DNA of 64,000 bases from NCBI RefSeq assembly GCF_007004625.1, contig NZ_VIFV01000002.1:1-64000 (forward strand). Reading direction: 5' to 3'. The notes below the pieces were generated by a model. The model was not told the DNA's origin. It saw only the letters and a list, made by a program, of their open reading frames with translations, and did not search any database. Of this stretch, positions 1 to 8,031 are shown piece by piece. The position numbers were made by a program, and so were the translations under genes. Position 1 is the stretch's first letter; every line of letters begins with the position of its first letter. Origin of the DNA: Planococcus salinarum. GTDB lineage: Bacteria; Bacillota; Bacilli; Bacillales_A; Planococcaceae.

Positions 1-126
1 GAGGTTTGCCGCCCGCTTCCTTCAGATTCCACGTCGCCGTAGACACCCTTGCGCTTGGCTAACTGTTACTTCTGCCTTCACAGTTCGGGACTCGCACCCT
101 ATAGATTACGCCCATGCCGGGCACAC
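1..126 (-). mobile_element. 5' end of a group IIC intron (domain I), truncated by window edge
   Basis: Read on the minus strand, the segment begins GTGTGCCCGGCATGGGCG at 126 and continues through the conserved domain I text (CTATAGGGTG, AGTCCCGAACTGTGAAGG, AAGGGTGTC, GAATCTGAAGGAAGC). This matches what I remember of the Oceanobacillus iheyensis class C group II intron. It starts two bases past the T-tract of an intrinsic terminator, which is the known insertion preference of class C introns. The catalytic core and any reverse transcriptase lie outside the window to the left, so completeness cannot be judged. Confidence 0.85.
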
Positions 127-128
127 CG

Positions 129-163
129 AAAAAACGCTGAAGCGCAATGCTTCAGCGTTTTTT
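129..163. terminator. bidirectional intrinsic terminator, target of the intron
   Basis: Ten-base-pair stem ACGCTGAAGC/GCTTCAGCGT with a five-base loop, flanked by A6 and T6. It ends the minus-strand RsbR-like gene, and the intron abuts its T-tract. Confidence 0.9.
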
Positions 164-191
164 CGTATTCATACAAATTTTAATCCGGAAA

Positions 192-1034
192 TCACTTCGA
201 AAAATCAAGCTTCTCCAGCGTCTGTTTCAAACTGCCGCCTATCACCAGTGAACGGGTATCGACACCGAGCTGGGATAACGTGATGGCAATCTCAGAACGG
301 ATGCCCGTCAGAATTGCTTTGACGCCCACCATACTCAGTGCCTGGACGATTTTCAGGATTTGTTCAGCGACCATCGAATCGACTTTCACCACACCGGACA
401 GATCGATGACCAATGTGGAAATGCGCAGGTTATTAACCGCCGTCAGTGTTTTTTCCAGAATATACTGGGCACGGTCAATTTCCAGATCTCCGACAAGCGG
501 CAGAATGGCCACATTATTGGCAATGGGGACAACCGGTGCTGAAAGCTCAAAGAATTCCCGGCGCGCGGTATCGATTTTCTGCTGATAAGCGACAATATAG
601 GCGCTGCTGTAGGAATACATGGCATGGTCCATTAAAGTATGGAAAAATTCCGTTGCTTCAAAAAGTACTTCCATGTCGATGCCTTGCAGCTTGCCTTCTG
701 TCTTGATCAATTTCGCCAGGTGTTTGCGGTAGATGGAAGACTCAGCCAGTGCGGAATCCAGCATCATATTCGCTTCAAGGAAATAGCGGCCGGTGGCAAG
801 TCCCCAGGACTCGATCGCCTCGTATACTTTCTTTTCATCACAGGAATTCTGCAATGATTCACCCAGAAGCTCGATGAAACCGGCTCTTGCCTTGGTAACC
901 TGTTTCTGGAATGCTTCATCCCGGTCAATTGCTGTTTCACCTTTGTTTGCCATAACCTCTTCGTTGATCAGTTCAGCTATCAGGTATTTATCTTCAATTA
1001 CGCGCTGCCCCAAAACTTCATAGTCTCTATTCAT
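192..1034 (-). CDS. RsbR-family stressosome protein (STAS domain)
   Basis: Predicted component of the stressosome, the cytoplasmic complex that relays environmental stress to the sigma-B partner-switching pathway. The N-terminal ~150 residues look like the variable all-helical sensor domain; the C-terminal ~110 residues form a STAS domain with the family text APVVPIANNV, LPLVGDLEIDRAQ and DLSGVVKVDSMVAEQI. At the position of B. subtilis RsbRA Thr205 there is a Ser (VDSMVA), and the Thr171 region reads GDLEID without Thr, as in several RsbR paralogs. An earlier in-frame ATG exists at 1046, but the GGAGGT at 1039-1044 lies five bases before the ATG at 1034, so the shorter 280-residue form was chosen. 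No rsbS, rsbT or rsbX is visible nearby. Confidence 0.85.
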   Translation of the reverse strand: MNRDYEVLGQRVIEDKYLIAELINEEVMANKGETAIDRDEAFQKQVTKARAGFIELLGESLQNSCDEKKVYEAIESWGLATGRYFLEANMMLDSALAESSIYRKHLAKLIKTEGKLQGIDMEVLFEATEFFHTLMDHAMYSYSSAYIVAYQQKIDTARREFFELSAPVVPIANNVAILPLVGDLEIDRAQYILEKTLTAVNNLRISTLVIDLSGVVKVDSMVAEQILKIVQALSMVGVKAILTGIRSEIAITLSQLGVDTRSLVIGGSLKQTLEKLDFSK

Positions 1035-1153
1035 CAGTACCTCCATGAGCTTGCAGTTAGTGTATTAGTTGAATTTATTATACCTGTAGAGAACGCGTCC
1101 GTGTACAGCTTTTTTTGCAAAATCGGAAAAGTGTTTTGTGGATTCGGGAAAAT

Positions 1154-1975
1154 TCAGGAAACTGACAGGTACGCCCAGATTTTTTTGATGATTTCATCGG
1201 CATCGCTGACATGCGGGCTATGGCCTTCGGCATCCAACAGCCTGTATTCGCTATTTTTAATGCGGCTGTGCACATATTCCCCGACAGCTTCCGATGCCAC
1301 TGCATCATTTTGGCTTTGCAGAATCAGCGTCGGCACTGCCACTTTCTCCAGCTCGGCGCGGACATCAGAAAGGAATGTCGCTTCCGCAAAATCCCGGAGG
1401 ACTTCAGCATCATTGGAGCATAACAATTGCTCAAATTCAGCCGCCAGATGAGGACGGCTGGCATTCTGCATAACAAGCGGAGACAGAAAACGCGCAAATT
1501 CGTTGTAATCGCCTTCAATCATCCGGAGCATCCCTTCGAGGTCTTCCTTTTCAAATCCGCCCTGATACCCCGGCTCACTCAAAAAATAAGGTGATGGACC
1601 GATCATGATCAGATTTTTCATCAATTCGGGGCGTTCAACCGCCGCCAAAGCACCGATCATGCTGCTGACCGAATGTCCGATGAACACAATATTTTCCAGC
1701 GACAGCGCATCGCATAATTCCAGAAGGTCCTTCTTGTAGCCATGCAATGTCCGGTAGCGTTCCCTATTATAAGCGGTTTTATCGCTTTTCCCGGAGCCGA
1801 CATAATCGAACAGCACCACCCGGTATTTTTCTTCAAAAGCAGGCGCTATCTGATCCCATACATATTGATCGCAGCCAAAACCGTGGGCGAACACCAGCAC
1901 TTTCTGGCCTTGCCCGGCAATATTGACGTTATTTCTTTTGATCACTTGTGCAGCCAAATTCTTTGTTGCCGTCAT
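1154..1975 (-). CDS. rsbQ: RsbQ-like alpha/beta hydrolase
   Basis: Closely resembles B. subtilis RsbQ, the hydrolase needed with the phosphatase RsbP for energy-stress activation of sigma-B. Matching stretches include FAHGFGCDQYVW, LFDYVGSGKSD, the nucleophile elbow GHSVSS (Ser near residue 102), MIGPSP, an acid in LQSQNDAVAS and the terminal GHSPHVSD His. RsbQ is 269 residues; starting at the ATG at 1975 gives 273, whereas the longest frame (from 2032) adds a 19-residue tail with no counterpart. An AAGGAG lies eleven bases upstream of 1975, a long spacing, so the start is moderately certain. No rsbP partner is next to it; the neighbour is an RsbR-like gene. Hydrolases of this group also include KAI2/D14-like enzymes, so the substrate is open. 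Confidence 0.8.
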   Translation of the reverse strand: MTATKNLAAQVIKRNNVNIAGQGQKVLVFAHGFGCDQYVWDQIAPAFEEKYRVVLFDYVGSGKSDKTAYNRERYRTLHGYKKDLLELCDALSLENIVFIGHSVSSMIGALAAVERPELMKNLIMIGPSPYFLSEPGYQGGFEKEDLEGMLRMIEGDYNEFARFLSPLVMQNASRPHLAAEFEQLLCSNDAEVLRDFAEATFLSDVRAELEKVAVPTLILQSQNDAVASEAVGEYVHSRIKNSEYRLLDAEGHSPHVSDADEIIKKIWAYLSVS

Positions 1976-2386
1976 CCGCTTCGTCACTCCTTGCATTGTA
2001 ATCCCGTTTTCCAGTTTGACAAGATAATTCATCTTACCAAAGCCAGTCCGGATACCCTAAGGAAACTACTTTCTAATATCAATATTTCACCAAAGTTATA
2101 CCAACAAATCCGCAATAATAAACCACAATTACAGCACACAAGAAAATCCTGCCACCAAGACAGGCTCTGCAATCAGGAGGTCCACGGAAGGATAGCCCAC
2201 TGAAGTTTTTCAATAGCTCTATCATACCAGAAACAAGGTGTTGTCCACACGTACAATTCTTCTGAATAGCAACGGAAACAACAAAAAGAACTTATGATTC
2301 TCAGCAGCAAAAGATCCCCCCGGCTTGATTGAAGAATGTCCGGCACAATTGGCGCCAGGCACTCAATGAAATTTAAATTACGACAT
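1976..2386. other. intergenic region without a supported gene
   Basis: About 410 bases between the RsbQ-like gene and the next terminator. Short open frames here lack ribosome sites and recognisable protein content. I see no RNA gene or strong promoter. Confidence 0.5.
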
Positions 2387-2388
2387 AC

Positions 2389-2416
2389 AAAAAAGCCGGC
2401 CAAGAAGCGGCCGGCT
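2389..2416 (-). terminator. intrinsic terminator of the 2428 surface protein gene
   Basis: Stem AGCCGGCC/GGCCGGCT with a seven-base loop. On the minus strand it is followed by a T6 run. Confidence 0.85.
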
Positions 2417-2427
2417 CAATTTATCTT

Positions 2428-3789
2428 TTATTGCTTACGTGCTCTCAATGCCATTGTTGTAGTCAATGCCGCAAGCATCAGTCCTGCGAAGATCCATAGG
2501 TACGGAATTGTTCCGGCACCTTCAGCTCCGCCAAGACCAGTGGCAGGCATTTTGTCCGGCATTTCTTTACCACCGAACTGTTCAGGGAATTGATCCGTGA
2601 TAGCCGCTGACAATCCAGCTGCCGGCATAGTCATGTGTGCGTAAGCTGCACGCATTTCAGAATATGCTGTTTCGTAATCACCAGCTGCATAAGCATCGAA
2701 CGATCCAAGCAATTGGCTTACGTGAGTTGTTAAACCTTCTTCCAAAGCATCAGCCGGAACGCGTCCTTCTGTAGCTGCGTCAAGCAAAGCCGCCTGTTCG
2801 ACGATGTACCCGTCAAGGTCTTCTTTCGCTTGAGCCTTTGCTTCTTCATCACCGGCGTCAGTCGCTTTTACATAATCAACGAAGTAGCCGATGTGGGAAC
2901 CCCAGATTTCTGCGAACTGTGCGCCTGCTTCTTCACCGTAGACTGATCCCACTGCTGCAGAAAGGTCGTCTGCGTTGGCAAGCAATGCGCCAGCTGCCTG
3001 GTCGAAGCTTTCCGCTCCATCAGCGCCGTCCTGCATAGCCATTACAGCTAAGCCAGCGTGCTCAGTGAATGTGTAGTTCAATTGTGCGCGCAAATCGATT
3101 GCTGGTGTATCAGGGTTTGTTCCTTCAAACTTGTCCGGGAATTGAGTAGTGATTGCGATTGACAAGCTTTCAGCAAACATGCTCATGTGTTGGATTGCTT
3201 CACGTTCGCCTGCATATGCCGGTTCAAAGTCACCCGCTACATATTGGTCAAAAATAGTGATCAATTGGTTTACGTGAACATCAAGTCCTTCTTTTACCGC
3301 TGCTGCAGGAAGATTTCCTTCAGTTGCAGTATCAAAGAATTCTGCTTGTTCAACTTTATACTCTTCAAGTTCAGCCAAAGCTGCATCTTTTGCCGCTTGG
3401 TCGCCTTCGCCTGTTGCAACGACGTAATCAACGAAATAGCCGATGTGCGAGTTCCAGATTTCCTGGAATGCCGCTCCGCCTTCTTCACCGTAAACAGAAG
3501 ATACTGCTGCTGTCAGGTCATCCGAGTTTGCAAGCAATGCTGCAGAAGCCTGATCAAAATCTTCTGCTCCGTCAGCGCCTTTTCTCATTGTTTCGATTGC
3601 GAGGAAAGCATGCTCGGTTAATACTGTGTCAAGTGCGATTCGCAGTTCAGCAGCTGGTGTAGCTGTACCCATTTCTGCTGTTTGGGCTGATTCTGAATGG
3701 GAAGATCCGTGGCTGTCCGCCAATGCCGCCGTTGGTACCAACATTGCCAAGCTAAGTGGAAGTGCTACTAAAAGTTTGTTCATTTTCAT
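2428..3789 (-). CDS. secreted surface protein with two repeated helical domains and an MPATG sorting signal
   Basis: I do not recognise the family. The 453-residue product has a signal peptide (residues 1-25, ending PTAALADS), two similar domains (about 48-221 and 232-405) and a C-terminal anchor: MPATGLGG at 414-421, a membrane helix (~428-447) and the basic end RARKQ. Both domains share EHA near their start, SVYGEE, SHIGYFVDYV, ATEG, a late His-Met patch (HMSM/HMTM) and QFP near the end. The His pattern could bind metal, which is inference. A close relative sits at 33836 next to a sortase and has the same tail. The open frame runs on to 4032, but AAGGAG nine bases before the ATG at 3789 plus the signal peptide fix the start. 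An ECF-type promoter lies at 3835-3862. Confidence 0.85.
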   Translation of the reverse strand: MKMNKLLVALPLSLAMLVPTAALADSHGSSHSESAQTAEMGTATPAAELRIALDTVLTEHAFLAIETMRKGADGAEDFDQASAALLANSDDLTAAVSSVYGEEGGAAFQEIWNSHIGYFVDYVVATGEGDQAAKDAALAELEEYKVEQAEFFDTATEGNLPAAAVKEGLDVHVNQLITIFDQYVAGDFEPAYAGEREAIQHMSMFAESLSIAITTQFPDKFEGTNPDTPAIDLRAQLNYTFTEHAGLAVMAMQDGADGAESFDQAAGALLANADDLSAAVGSVYGEEAGAQFAEIWGSHIGYFVDYVKATDAGDEEAKAQAKEDLDGYIVEQAALLDAATEGRVPADALEEGLTTHVSQLLGSFDAYAAGDYETAYSEMRAAYAHMTMPAAGLSAAITDQFPEQFGGKEMPDKMPATGLGGAEGAGTIPYLWIFAGLMLAALTTTMALRARKQ

Positions 3790-3834
3790 ACTGAATCTCT
3801 CCTTTTTCCTGTTTTTTTTTTTCGTTCTGCCTGT

Positions 3835-3862
3835 ATAACGCAGGCGGATCTTTTTTAGATCA
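3835..3862 (-). promoter_or_regulatory. ECF-type promoter TGATCT-N16-CGTTAT
   Basis: On the minus strand TGATCT (complement of 3857-3862) and CGTTAT (3835-3840) are separated by exactly 16 bases. The same pattern occurs upstream of the sigma factor gene (33372-33399) and of the second surface protein (33772-33799), which makes chance unlikely. The transcription start would lie about 40 bases ahead of the ATG at 3789. Confidence 0.75.
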
Positions 3863-3993
3863 CATTTTTTCAAATAAAATTTGGGAAACGGAATATCGGT
3901 GAGTGGATGAACGGAGTTGCGAGCGGCAAAAGCCTGTGGTGGCAAGCAAAAGAGTCGTTTATGACTTTTTCGCCCCTTTCTTTTCTTCCATAT

Positions 3994-4027
3994 AAAAAGA
4001 GCGGTCCAGAAAGTGGACCGCCCTTTA
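3994..4027 (-). terminator. terminator downstream of the peroxiredoxin-like gene
   Basis: Hairpin CGGTCCA/TGGACCG, followed on the minus strand by a CTCTTTTTATA tail. Confidence 0.75.
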
Positions 4028-4140
4028 ACCAAGTGCGCAGTTGTCTAAAGGCTGCCCACTTGTGCTTTTCTTCTATTGTTGAGTTTCAGCCTGAATTGCA
4101 GATGGACCAAACCGAAAAATCCGGAAGGTTCAAAAACCCT

Positions 4141-4644
4141 TCATTTTAATTTCTTTTTAATGTACTGGACGATTTTCCGCAATTCCACAGCGCTCGGACG
4201 TCCGTAAGGGCTGGTCTGCTGCTGCTGATACAGAACATTGCCTTTTTCATCCAGCAAATAATGGGCAGTTTCCCCATGTGCACCGTGATCCTCATACGGC
4301 GCATCTTCGCGATGATAATGCACGCCATACTGCTCAAGCAGGTCGCGTGAGGCATCGGCCAAAACCGGGAAGCTCAGGCTGTGTTCTTGTTTCATCGCTG
4401 CTGAATCTTCCTTGTTATCCATTGAAAGAGCCGTGAAATAGACACCTCGTTCTTCGAAATAGGAAGTGTTCGCTTCAAGTTCTTTCAAGTCCTGATTACA
4501 GACGCCACACCATGCGCCTCTGAAAAAAACGATATACCTCCAGCCCGGGCGTTCTGTTAAATCTTTTTCGAGTGAATAAGTACCTCCTTCAGCAAGCGGC
4601 AGTTCAAATAACGGTGCGGGTTGTCCCAATTGCAGATGTTTCAT
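4141..4644 (-). CDS. peroxiredoxin-like protein (AhpC/TSA, thioredoxin fold)
   Basis: A 167-residue cytosolic thioredoxin-fold protein. The N terminus has the peroxiredoxin opening (LGQPAPLFELPL), and the active-site region reads FFRGAWCGVCNQDL, a CGVC dithiol near residues 46-49, followed by FPVLADASRDLLEQYGV. This favours a thiol peroxidase or thiol-disulfide oxidoreductase; the CxxC is more thioredoxin-like than the single peroxidatic Cys of classical AhpC, so the reaction is uncertain. GGAGG lies eight bases before the ATG. It is separately terminated and not obviously in an operon. Confidence 0.8.
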   Translation of the reverse strand: MKHLQLGQPAPLFELPLAEGGTYSLEKDLTERPGWRYIVFFRGAWCGVCNQDLKELEANTSYFEERGVYFTALSMDNKEDSAAMKQEHSLSFPVLADASRDLLEQYGVHYHREDAPYEDHGAHGETAHYLLDEKGNVLYQQQQTSPYGRPSAVELRKIVQYIKKKLK

Positions 4645-4780
4645 AAATTATTCCTCCTTCGTTCATTTTTCTTTTTTCCCACTCCTTCTGCGGTTGCAGG
4701 TTGCCCGCTTCCCTTTCCAGGCGCAAAGTGAAGAAAGAAGGGATGTGGGCAACTGGACAGAGGGGGCATGCTTCACTCCT

Positions 4781-5446
4781 TCAGTCCAATTCCAGCAGTC
4801 CTATTAAATCTGAAAAAATGTAATCCGGCGGCAAGCCGAGTTCCTCCACGGGCAAATTCTTCCGATTGATCCACGCCGTGCGAAAACCGAAATTTTTAGC
4901 TCCGGAAATATCCCAGCCATTTGAAGACATGAACAGCACTTCCTGCTTCTCCACCCCCAAAACTTCCAAAGCGTATTGGTAAGAAGATGGCGCCGGTTTG
5001 AATTGTTTGATTTCGTCCATACTGATTATACGGGCAAAAACATTTGCCAATCCGGCATGTTCAATCAGCGGATCGAGCATGTCGTGCGAACCGTTGGAAA
5101 AAACGATCAGGTCCTTGCCTTCCAATTGCTTCAGAACTCCTTCTGCTTCAGGGTACAGGGGCAGACGGCGGTAGGCTTCCAGCAGTTGCCGCTCTGCCTT
5201 TTCGTCAGACTCTTTTCCCAGTTCATTCAGAGCATATCTTAAAGCCTGCCGGGTGATGGTATGGAGAGTGGCATAATTCCCCATCATCTGCCGCAGCAAA
5301 AAATACTCCACCTGCTTGGTTCTCCATCGCTGGCTGATTTCTTCGCCGTGACCAGGAAACAAGGTTTCACACTCTTCCTTTATCCCAATAACATCAAACA
5401 AGGTTCCATAAACATCGAAAATATACGCTTTGACAGTAGAACTCAT
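4781..5446 (-). CDS. haloacid dehalogenase type II (HAD superfamily)
   Basis: 221 residues matching L-2-haloacid dehalogenases, cytosolic enzymes that replace a halogen on short 2-haloacids by hydroxyl through an aspartyl-ester intermediate. Visible HAD motifs: FDVYGTLFDV near the N terminus (nucleophile Asp), FSNGSHDML (motif II), FKPAPSSYQYAL with Lys (motif III) and SSNGWDISGAKNFGF with Asp (motif IV), then TAWINR, all typical of the type II family. The ATG at 5446 follows GGAGGGGG; the longer frame to 5497 has no ribosome site. Homologs are often mis-named, so true dehalogenase activity is not proven. No dedicated transporter is adjacent. Confidence 0.85.
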   Translation of the reverse strand: MSSTVKAYIFDVYGTLFDVIGIKEECETLFPGHGEEISQRWRTKQVEYFLLRQMMGNYATLHTITRQALRYALNELGKESDEKAERQLLEAYRRLPLYPEAEGVLKQLEGKDLIVFSNGSHDMLDPLIEHAGLANVFARIISMDEIKQFKPAPSSYQYALEVLGVEKQEVLFMSSNGWDISGAKNFGFRTAWINRKNLPVEELGLPPDYIFSDLIGLLELD

Positions 5447-5715
5447 CCTGCCCCCTCCTTCAATGATCGAAACTGCACCCGGCTTGCTGCGGAGCATCCC
5501 GCTGGAACCAGGACTCGAGCGGTTCCTTTTCTGCTATACCCTAAATCAGTTGCCGCACTCGGACTTGCCCTCGCTTTTTTTCAGGAGGCAGTCTTCAGGC
5601 AGCTGCCACAGTCATTATCCATGTTCCCCCGCCAACAAACTGTAAGCTGGCTTACATAGTCAAAGTCCGGCAATTCCTCTTGGAAGACATTCGGCCGTTT
5701 AATTGTCTCCCAGCA
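5447..5715. other. intergenic region without a supported gene
   Basis: Region upstream of the dehalogenase and downstream of the first SulP gene. No gene-like frame; only the SulP terminator at its right edge is recognised. Confidence 0.45.
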
Positions 5716-5716
5716 G

Positions 5717-5752
5717 AAAAAGACAGCCCTTCTCGAAAGAAGGGCTGTCCCG
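5717..5752 (-). terminator. terminator of the first SulP gene
   Basis: Perfect 12-bp stem GACAGCCCTTCT/AGAAGGGCTGTC with a CGAA loop; T-rich tail on the minus strand. Confidence 0.9.
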
Positions 5753-5790
5753 TAGTACTGGAATATTTCACAAAATCATTTCACAGCCAA

Positions 5791-7251
5791 TTAATGCGTC
5801 GGCAGTTTCGCGTTATCGCTCTTGAAGATTGCCAGCTGGTTAATCAGCTTCTGGCTGCCTGCATCGAGGCCGACGATTTCGACTTCATTGGCTTTCTCCC
5901 TGAACTTCAGAACGACCCGGTCCACCGCTCCAACACCGGAATCATCCCAGATATGAGCATCCGTGAAATCGATGACCACTTTTTCATCTTCAATATCGTA
6001 ATCGAATTTCTCCAGGAAATCCTCAACCGATGCGAAGAACAGCTGGCCTTCCACATTATAATGTGTGGCATCAAGCAATCGCTTCTGCACTTTGATCTTC
6101 GAAATCTTGGATACGAAGAAAATCGCACTCAACAAGACTCCGGCAAGGACTCCGATGGAAAGGTCATGCGTGTACACAACGATGGCGACCGTCGCGACCA
6201 TAACGATCGAGTCCGATTTTGGTGCCTTTTTCAAGTAATTGAACGACGACCAGTCAAACGTACCGATGGATACCATAATCATGATGCCGACCAAAACCGG
6301 CATCGGAATCTGGATTACGACGTTGCCCAAAACAATGATCAGGAACATCAGGAAAGCACCTGCAACAAGAGCTGACAGCCGTCCTCTACCCCCGGACTTC
6401 ACATTGATGATGGACTGTCCAATCATGGCACAGCCCGCCATTCCGCCGAAAAATCCAGTGATGAAGTTGGCAATTCCCTGCCCGCGTGATTCTTTGTTTT
6501 TATCACTCGACGTTCCTGTCATATCATCGACGATATTGGCTGTCAGCATGGATTCCAAAAGTCCGACAATCGCAAGTGCCAATGAAAATGGCAGGATGAT
6601 CATAAAGGTTTCCAGATTGAACGGCACATCCGGCAACAGGAAGGACGGCAGCGTCTGGCTGATTGTTCCAAGGTCTCCTACTGTCCGCAATTCAAACCCG
6701 GAATAGATGGCAACAGCTGTCAGGACAACCAATGCAATTAATGGCGCCGGTATTGCCTTGAAGAATCTCGGGACAATATAGACGATTGCCAAGGTAATGG
6801 CCACAAACACATACGTTATGTTATTGATGCCCAGAAAATGCGGCACCTGCGCCATGAAAATCAGGATTGCTAGGGCATTCACGAAACCGATCATTACCGC
6901 ACGCGGGATGAACTTCATGACTTTCGCCACTTTAAACACACCGAACAGAATCTGGATGACTCCTGTCAGAACAGTTGCAGCGAGCAAATATTCCACACCA
7001 TGATCGCGCACCAGCGGCACCATCAACAGCGCCATCGCGCCGGTAGCAGCGGAAATCATTCCGGGACGCCCGCCGACAAATGCGATAATGACGGCAATGC
7101 TGAATGAAGCATACAAGCCGACCATCGGATCGACACCCGCAATAATTGAGAAGGCAATGGCCTCCGGTATCAGGGCAAGGGCAACCACAATCCCCGCAAG
7201 GACATCCCCGCGTACATTTCCGAACCACTCTTTTTTAATAGTTTCAACCAC
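5791..7251 (-). CDS. SulP-family anion transporter, copy 1
   Basis: 486-residue inner-membrane carrier of the SLC26/SulP family, which moves sulfate, bicarbonate or other anions. Family signatures near the N terminus are [17 protein letters not shown] and GLYASF; about 10-12 hydrophobic segments follow, then a C-terminal STAS domain (roughly residues 395-486, with [16 protein letters not shown]). It is about 85-90% identical by eye to the copy at 9820. The start is GTG at 7251, about ten bases after GGAG; no closer ATG fits. The upstream region shares a conserved block with copy 2. The substrate cannot be told from sequence; the SulP plus carbonic anhydrase pair at 20 kb is a different subfamily. 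Confidence 0.9.
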   Translation of the reverse strand: MVETIKKEWFGNVRGDVLAGIVVALALIPEAIAFSIIAGVDPMVGLYASFSIAVIIAFVGGRPGMISAATGAMALLMVPLVRDHGVEYLLAATVLTGVIQILFGVFKVAKVMKFIPRAVMIGFVNALAILIFMAQVPHFLGINNITYVFVAITLAIVYIVPRFFKAIPAPLIALVVLTAVAIYSGFELRTVGDLGTISQTLPSFLLPDVPFNLETFMIILPFSLALAIVGLLESMLTANIVDDMTGTSSDKNKESRGQGIANFITGFFGGMAGCAMIGQSIINVKSGGRGRLSALVAGAFLMFLIIVLGNVVIQIPMPVLVGIMIMVSIGTFDWSSFNYLKKAPKSDSIVMVATVAIVVYTHDLSIGVLAGVLLSAIFFVSKISKIKVQKRLLDATHYNVEGQLFFASVEDFLEKFDYDIEDEKVVIDFTDAHIWDDSGVGAVDRVVLKFREKANEVEIVGLDAGSQKLINQLAIFKSDNAKLPTH

Positions 7252-7320
7252 AATATCTTTCTCCTCTTATTGTTTATTTTTAAACGCCTTTCGGCTGGCC
7301 TGAAAGCCATGATTTTTTCA

Positions 7321-7361
7321 CAATGTGAATAGTGTATCACCGAAACTCCATAAACGGAACC
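7321..7361 (-). promoter_or_regulatory. conserved block upstream of SulP copy 1
   Basis: CAATGTGAATAGTGTA followed by TCACCG, and AAACGGAACC 31 bases from the block start, recur with the same spacing upstream of SulP copy 2 (11341-11381). On the minus strand the block includes TACACT, a possible -10. TTCACA-A-TGTGAA at 7317-7329 is a perfect palindrome here but only half kept at the other copy. Promoter assignment is inference. Confidence 0.5.
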
Positions 7362-7392
7362 TTTTTGGTCCTTTCAGAAAAAATAAATATGA

Positions 7393-7398
7393 TATAAT
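7393..7398 (+). promoter_or_regulatory. -10 element of the resolvase-like gene
   Basis: TATAAT, 33 bases before the GTG start. No convincing -35 is seen at the right spacing. Confidence 0.45.
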
Positions 7399-7430
7399 AG
7401 AAGGAACTTGTAAGGTGAGGGGTTTTTAAT

Positions 7431-7973
7431 GTGAACATTGGCTATGCGAGGCCCATAGATGGGGATTTAACTTGCGAGAAACAGCAAGCGGTACTTGAAG
7501 AATTGGGCTGTGAAGAAATTTTCATCGAAACTCATTCTTCCCCGAAAAAAAGAGACGAACTGAAACTACTGTTGGAGCAGCTGGAGAATGGAGATCGCAT
7601 CATCATCCAGAACCTCCATGTGCTGGCAGATACCACCCGCCACCTGGTCGAGCTGCTCAAAGTACTGAATCAGAAAGGCATCACACTTTACTCTGCCAGT
7701 GAACAGATCGATACGGCACCCGACAAATTGTTCGCTTTTCAAAAAATCGTTCAATGCCTCGCTGATTTCCAGAGTGATTCGATCAGTGCAAAAACAAAGG
7801 CCGGGCTCACGATGGCGAAAGAAAAAGGCATGCATGCCGGACGGCCGAGAAAACCGGATGCCAATGTGAAAAAAGCCATCGAGATGTACGAAAGCAAAAA
7901 GTACAACCTGGCAGAGATCAAAGAAGAAACCGGCATCAGCAAATCAACGCTGTACCGCTATCTGGAGAATTAA
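7431..7973 (+). CDS. resolvase-fold DNA-binding protein lacking catalytic residues
   Basis: 180 residues with a serine-recombinase N-terminal fold (IGYARP... EKQQAVLEELGCEEIFIE), a long E-helix region and a C-terminal helix-turn-helix (NLAEIKEETGISKSTLYRYL). Active resolvases begin YxRVST with the nucleophilic Ser; here the text is GYARPIDGD, so the Ser is absent. The conserved DRLxR arginine motif is replaced by NLHVLADTT. Strand exchange is therefore not expected, and a site-specific DNA-binding or regulatory role is likelier (inference). The start is GTG at 7431 after AAGGTGAGG; no alternative ATG is in frame. It lies between the two SulP genes and is transcribed opposite to them, with a convergent terminator shared with the MFS gene. 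Confidence 0.8.
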   Translation: MNIGYARPIDGDLTCEKQQAVLEELGCEEIFIETHSSPKKRDELKLLLEQLENGDRIIIQNLHVLADTTRHLVELLKVLNQKGITLYSASEQIDTAPDKLFAFQKIVQCLADFQSDSISAKTKAGLTMAKEKGMHAGRPRKPDANVKKAIEMYESKKYNLAEIKEETGISKSTLYRYLEN

Positions 7974-7994
7974 TATCCAATTATTGGACCAAAC

Positions 7995-8021
7995 AAAAAG
8001 AGCGCCGAGGCGCTCTTTTTT
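7995..8021. terminator. bidirectional terminator between convergent genes
   Basis: AAAAAGAGCGC/GCGCTCTTTTT hairpin with a tetraloop between the resolvase-like gene and the MFS gene. Confidence 0.9.
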
Positions 8022-8031
8022 CTTTGCCAGT

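Larger units (their letters stand above)
3790..4140. other. intergenic region: ECF promoter and a terminator
   Basis: Holds the ribosome site and predicted ECF promoter of the surface protein gene and, further right, the terminator of the peroxiredoxin-like gene. The open frames on both strands here have no ribosome site or protein-like composition. Confidence 0.5.

Noticed and set aside
3790-4032. Reading frame extending the 2428 surface protein by 81 residues at its N terminus
   Set aside because: A clear SD and signal peptide mark the ATG at 3789, and the extension covers the predicted ECF promoter.
7321-7361. Sigma-B or CRP/FNR site upstream of the SulP genes
   Set aside because: The GTTTAA/GGGTAT pair of sigma-B is not present, and the TGTGA-like half-sites have the wrong spacing and are not kept at the second copy.
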